DNA from: Aeromicrobium sp. PE09-221
GTDB taxonomy: Bacteria > Actinomycetota > Actinomycetes > Propionibacteriales > Nocardioidaceae
Reading direction: 5' to 3'
DNA: 64,000 nt
NCBI RefSeq assembly: GCF_002174305.1
Contig: NZ_MIJB01000021.1
Span: 24,456 to 88,455, forward strand
In this document: piece by piece, positions 60,792-64,000 of the stretch
Numbering within the stretch: position 1 is the first letter of the stretch
Layout of the letters: each line of letters starts with the position of its first letter
The notes under the pieces: model-generated
What the model saw: only the letters and a program-made list of their open reading frames with translations
What the model was told of the DNA's origin: nothing
Database searches by the model: none
Program-made: the position numbers and the translations under genes

Positions 60792-61725
60792 GCGGTGGAG
60801 CACGACCGATATCGGCGATCTCTCCGGACAGACGGCGGTCATCACCGGCGTCACCGGAGGGCTGGGGGCGCACACGGCCCTCGGCCTGGCCCGCCGGGGC
60901 GCGCGACTCGTCGTGACGGCCCGTGACACCCGCAAGGCCGAAGACGCGGTGCGCCGGCTGCGGGAGGAGGCTCCGGGCAGCGACATCTCGGTCGTCGAGC
61001 TCGATCTCGCGGACCTCACCCAGACGACAGCCGCCGCCCAGGATCTCGCCGCAGCCGAGCCGCGGATCGACATCCTGGTGAACAACGCCGGCGTCATGAT
61101 CCCGCCCTTCGCCCGTACGCGAGACGGCTTCGAGCTCCAGATGGGCACCAACCACCTCGGCCACTTCGCCTGGACCGCCGGCCTATGGCCGGCATTGCGC
61201 CATGGCGCCCGCATCGTGACCGTCTCGTCCTTGGCACATGCCAGCGCCCGCGGCATCGACCTGCGCGCGCTGACCCCGGAGGGCTCACCCCGTCGTTACC
61301 GGCGGTGGAATGCGTATGCCGAGTCCAAGCTCGCCAATCTGCTCTTCGCATGGGAGCTCGCCCGCCGTTCAGAGGCCGCGGGCCTTCCGGTGGTGAGCGT
61401 CGCGGCCCACCCGGGCTACGCCTCCACGAACCTCACCAAGTCCGGAGTCAACCTGCGAGGCAGGTCGCTGCCGGGCATCGCGATCCACCAGGTCACCGGC
61501 ATCATCGGCCAGCCCGCCGCGCATGGGGCCCTGCCACTCCTGCGCGCCGCCACGGATCCGACGCTGACGGGAGGCGACTACATAGGCCCGGACGGGTTCC
61601 AGCAGCTGCGCGGGCGCCACCCCCGCACCGTCGGGTCGACACGCCTGGCCCGCGATCCGCGCCTCGCCGATGCGCTGTGGTCGGCCTCGCAGAGCGCCAC
61701 GGGAGTCGTCTTCGACGTGACCTGA
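60784..61725 (+). CDS. Short-chain dehydrogenase/reductase
   Basis: A 313-residue NAD(P)-dependent enzyme of the retinol-dehydrogenase-like group: TGVTGGLGAHTALGLA (about 22-37), VNNAGVM, MGTNHLGHFAWTAGLW, Ser in VTVSSLAHA, and YAESKLANLLF with the Tyr/Lys pair. Substrate unknown. It carries the MSER-type start seen repeatedly here. Confidence 0.9.
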   Translation: MSERWSTTDIGDLSGQTAVITGVTGGLGAHTALGLARRGARLVVTARDTRKAEDAVRRLREEAPGSDISVVELDLADLTQTTAAAQDLAAAEPRIDILVNNAGVMIPPFARTRDGFELQMGTNHLGHFAWTAGLWPALRHGARIVTVSSLAHASARGIDLRALTPEGSPRRYRRWNAYAESKLANLLFAWELARRSEAAGLPVVSVAAHPGYASTNLTKSGVNLRGRSLPGIAIHQVTGIIGQPAAHGALPLLRAATDPTLTGGDYIGPDGFQQLRGRHPRTVGSTRLARDPRLADALWSASQSATGVVFDVT

Positions 61726-61733
61726 GCGAGCGC

Positions 61734-61886
61734 AGGATGTGCTTCCGTGGTCGCGATGGCTGCCCCAGAGGCACCTCCTCCGTGCACCCCTCCGCCGGCA
61801 GGTGACTCAGCGTCCGTCCGCATCGGTGAACGGACGCTGACGCACCGCCCGGGGTACGAATGGACGCAGACGCACCGCCCGGGGTG
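61734..61886. repeat. Degenerate palindromic unit plus short direct and inverted repeats
   Basis: GGATGTGCTTCCGTGGTCGC at 61734 is the left half of a GATGTG-family unit. Further on, CAGCGTCCGT at 61809 is inverted as ACGGACGCTG. Two direct copies of about 29 bases (61828-61856 and 61858-61886, core GACGCACCGCCCGGGGT) follow at a 30-bp period. All lie between the SDR stop and the MFS stop. Confidence 0.65.
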
Positions 61887-61893
61887 GGACGGG

Positions 61894-63201
61894 TCAGTCC
61901 CAGTCACGGCCGGACCAGCGGCTCCACTGCTCGGGGTAGTCGGCCCGCAGGTAGTGGCGCGCCTTATGCCGATAGCGCCAGATCTGGATCAGGCCGATCC
62001 CCCACAGCACGTACTGGAAGCTCATCGCCAGCTTGAACGCCCCGGGCGTGTACGTGCCCGAGGCGGGGGACGCGAGATCGAGGATGATGCCGATCGCGAC
62101 GACGAGGATCAGGCTCGCGGTGAAGCCGCCCTGGTTGATGATGCCGGTCGCACTCGCCAGCCTCTCGATCGGATTGGACGTGCGGCCGAGATCGAATCCG
62201 ATCATCGATGCCGGGCCGCCTACGCCCACGACGACCACGAGCACGATCAGCATCCAGCTCGGCGCACTGCCTGGCCAGGCGAGGACGAGGGTCCACGCCG
62301 CCACGATCGCCCAGACGATCGCCAGGACCAGCGAGGACCGGTGCCACTGATAGGCACCCACGAACCAGCCCAGCAGCGGACCGGCCACGATGACCGCCAC
62401 CACCATGATCGTCAGCAGCACATTGGCGAAAGCCTCGCTGGTGTGCTCGCCCCGCACGAAGAAGGGGAAGCCCCACAGCAGTCCCAGGCACGTCGAGCTG
62501 AACTGGGTGGTGAAGTGACACCAGAAGCCCAGCCGGGTGCCCGGGTGGGCCCACGATGCCGTGAGGCTGGTGCGGATATTGGACCAGGACATCTCGACCC
62601 CGCGCACGCTGCGGCGAGCGGGCTCGTCGCGCACGAGGAGCACCACCGCGATCGCTGCGATCACGCTCGTCGATGCCGCCACGAGATAGGCCGACGTCCA
62701 GCCGATCGTCCCGAGGGCCCACGTCATCGGCGCGGCAGCCGCGATGGCCCCGATCTGTCCGATCGGGCCGGTGATCTGTGTGATGAGCGGGATCCGCCGC
62801 GGCGAGAACCACGAGTTGATGAGCCGCAGCACGCAGACGAAGGTCATGGCGTCGCCGAGGCCGACGAACACACGGGCCACGATCGCCATCGGATACGTAT
62901 CGGCCACCGCGAATCCCGCCTGCGCGAGTGCCAGCACCACCGTGCCGCTGAGCATGACCGCCCGCGGGCCGAAGCGGTCGACCAGCAGACCGACCGGGAT
63001 CTGCATCGCCGCGTACACCAGCAGCTGGAGCATCGTGAAGGTCGCCAGTTGTGCGGCCGAGATGTCGAAGCGCTCCGATGCCGCCAACCCCGCGACAGCG
63101 AGCGATGAACGTTGGAAGACCGCCAACAGATAGGTCGTGACGGCGACGGCCCAGACGACGAGGGCCGCACGATAGCGGCGATCTCGAAAAGCCTGATTCA
63201 C
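61894..63201 (-). CDS. Major facilitator superfamily transporter
   Basis: A 435-residue protein with about 12 spans. Motifs include VYAAMQIPVGLLVDRFGPRAVML (loop 2-3) and ARVFVGLGDAMTFVCVLRLINSWFSPRRIPLITQITG, typical of the nitrate/sugar-phosphate-like MFS group. Starts are poor: GTG at 63201 or TTG at 63204, both without a good ribosome site. Substrate unknown. Confidence 0.87.
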   Translation of the reverse strand: MNQAFRDRRYRAALVVWAVAVTTYLLAVFQRSSLAVAGLAASERFDISAAQLATFTMLQLLVYAAMQIPVGLLVDRFGPRAVMLSGTVVLALAQAGFAVADTYPMAIVARVFVGLGDAMTFVCVLRLINSWFSPRRIPLITQITGPIGQIGAIAAAAPMTWALGTIGWTSAYLVAASTSVIAAIAVVLLVRDEPARRSVRGVEMSWSNIRTSLTASWAHPGTRLGFWCHFTTQFSSTCLGLLWGFPFFVRGEHTSEAFANVLLTIMVVAVIVAGPLLGWFVGAYQWHRSSLVLAIVWAIVAAWTLVLAWPGSAPSWMLIVLVVVVGVGGPASMIGFDLGRTSNPIERLASATGIINQGGFTASLILVVAIGIILDLASPASGTYTPGAFKLAMSFQYVLWGIGLIQIWRYRHKARHYLRADYPEQWSRWSGRDWD

Positions 63202-63322
63202 CAAGGCATTCTACGCTCGGCGATAGATCACCCCGCCGCCGGCCGAGATGCTGTGATCTCTATCACTTAATCGGGTATTCGACTGGCGTAAACCCCCGCG
63301 CCTGACATAACGTCTGTTGACG

Positions 63323-63811
63323 ATGAGCCCAGTTCTGACGCAGACCACGACCATCCGACCCATCACCGGAGAGGACCTCGACACGATCGTCGAGATCAAC
63401 CAGGGCGCCCTCGAGGGTGTCGGTCCTCTCGACCGCGCCGCCACGGCAGCGCTCGTGGAGATGGCCGACGACGCCCTCGTCATGACCGACGAAGGCGACA
63501 TCGCCGGCTTCGTCATCACACTCCCTCCCGGGGTCGACTACGACTCCAGCCGCTACCGCTGGTTCGACGAGTACTTCGAGACCTCCGAGTACGTCTACCT
63601 CGACCGGATCGTCGTCTCGGCGGATCACCGACGCAAGGGCGTCGCCTCGCAGCTCTACGACGCCATCGAGGGAGAGAAGCCGATCGGCCTCGAGGTATAC
63701 GACCACAACGACGCGTCGCTGGCCTTCCACTCCGGCCGCGGGTTCGAAGAGGTAGGTGTGCTGGCCGAGGGCGGCCCGGTGAACATCATGATGGTGCGTC
63801 CCGGCTCCTGA
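63323..63811 (+). CDS. GNAT-family acetyltransferase
   Basis: A 162-residue enzyme: TIRPITGEDLDTIVEINQ (strand 1), YLDRIVVSADHRRKGVASQLYDAIE (acetyl-CoA-binding loop Arg-Arg-Lys-Gly-Val-Ala) and GLEVYDHNDASLAFHSGRGFEEVG. It transfers acetyl to an amine on a small molecule or protein. ATG at 63323; an in-frame TTG six bases earlier is less likely. Closed by a strong hairpin. Confidence 0.9.
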   Translation: MSPVLTQTTTIRPITGEDLDTIVEINQGALEGVGPLDRAATAALVEMADDALVMTDEGDIAGFVITLPPGVDYDSSRYRWFDEYFETSEYVYLDRIVVSADHRRKGVASQLYDAIEGEKPIGLEVYDHNDASLAFHSGRGFEEVGVLAEGGPVNIMMVRPGS

Positions 63812-63818
63812 GCCACAT

Positions 63819-63860
63819 GAGACGAGGGGTCTGTCGCCGCGGCGACAGACCCCTCGTCTC
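63819..63860. terminator. Bidirectional 20-bp hairpin terminator
   Basis: GAGACGAGGGGTCTGTCGCC pairs perfectly with GGCGACAGACCCCTCGTCTC around GC. It lies between the convergent GNAT and acyltransferase genes, serving both. Confidence 0.88.
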
Positions 63861-63864
63861 GTGT

Positions 63865-64000
63865 TCAGAAGGTGATCGCCCGGCCGGGGTCGCGCAGCAG
63901 GGAGGCGATATCCGCCAGGAAGCGCGAGCCCTGCTCGCCGTCGACCACCCGGTGATCAGAAGCTGCACGCGAGTGGCCGAGACCCACCGCGGCACCACCC
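63865..64000 (-). CDS. 2-oxoacid dehydrogenase E2 acyltransferase, C-terminal end (cut by window edge)
   Basis: The minus-strand frame reads GAAVGLGHSRAASDHRVVDG, then EQGSRFLADIASLLRDP, ending AITF and a stop. DHRVVDG carries the catalytic His of the acyltransferase domain that moves the acyl group from lipoamide to CoA in pyruvate, 2-oxoglutarate or branched-chain dehydrogenase complexes. Which complex cannot be told from 45 residues. Rest of the gene lies beyond the window. Confidence 0.88.
   Translation of the reverse strand, partial: GGAAVGLGHSRAASDHRVVDGEQGSRFLADIASLLRDPGRAITF

Noticed and set aside
61828..61886. Two direct repeats at 30-bp spacing resembling a mini CRISPR array
   Set aside because: Only two copies, almost no spacer between them, and no cas genes.

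Overview
This window is high-GC DNA from an actinomycete (Actinomycetota). The signs are GTG and TTG starts, many ATGA or GTGA four-base overlaps between genes, mycothiol-linked enzymes (an S-(hydroxymethyl)mycothiol dehydrogenase and a DinB/maleylpyruvate-isomerase protein), an EtfD-type membrane Fe-S oxidoreductase with a long acidic tail, a large FadE5-like acyl-CoA dehydrogenase, and an actinobacterial TPP-controlled YkoE/EcfA/EcfT importer. I cannot name the genus from the sequence. It looks like chromosome, with a few accessory or decaying patches.

Layout. 1-2.4 kb: end of a type I signal peptidase and a secreted Pro-rich polytopic protein. 2.4-5.5 kb: thiamine ECF importer with a TPP riboswitch. 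5.6-8.7 kb: ankyrin, GPP34, NUDIX-like and MFS genes. 8.8-11.8 kb: etfD behind a leader mini-ORF. 11.8-16.9 kb: FtsX-type ABC exporter, a two-component system and a DUF4342 protein. 17.0-18.3 kb: a frameshifted IS3-family element. 18.4-28.2 kb: pseudouridine catabolism, bacterial PH-domain proteins, dCTP deaminase, SGNH hydrolase, SDR, TauE, and a mycothiol/formaldehyde pair. 28.2-33.0 kb: an NmrA pseudogene, then a tight four-gene cluster (catalase-tail-like protein, acyl-CoA-dehydrogenase-like protein, PIG-L deacetylase fused to a methyltransferase, glycosyltransferase) whose last gene runs into a broken LuxR regulator. 33.1-34.1 kb: arsenite-type exporter. 34.1-42.4 kb: organosulfur locus, consisting of a sulfonate ABC importer, a divergent MarR regulator, three luciferase-like monooxygenases, a DszB-like desulfinase with a conserved Cys-His-Arg set, and a second binding-protein-like gene. 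42.5-46.5 kb: AraC regulator and a DtxR-boxed siderophore importer without its ATPase. 46.9-51.7 kb: a catabolic island (MFS, nitrilase, IlvD/Edd dehydratase, GntR) with a large palindromic operator. 51.7-53.9 kb: a HipBA module with a 3' frameshift, flanked by direct repeats and next to tRNA-Gly. 54-64 kb: enoyl-CoA hydratase, SpoIIE phosphatase, LysR with a divergent 36-residue protein, acyl-CoA dehydrogenase, mycothiol-family enzyme, SDR, MFS, GNAT and the end of an E2 acyltransferase.

How the genes fit together. The fatty-acid theme links etfD (8.8 kb) and the acyl-CoA dehydrogenase (57.3 kb): FadE enzymes reduce ETF, and EtfD passes those electrons to the membrane. Both genes have similar TTAC-CnCG-GTAA-like palindromes upstream. 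The sulfur locus probably takes up sulfonates, sulfones or sulfinates, oxidises them with the flavin monooxygenases, and releases sulfite with the desulfinase. Scattered through the window are families of long palindromic repeats, many built on a GGTCGC-CATA-GCGACC-type core, which no ordinary gene annotation explains.
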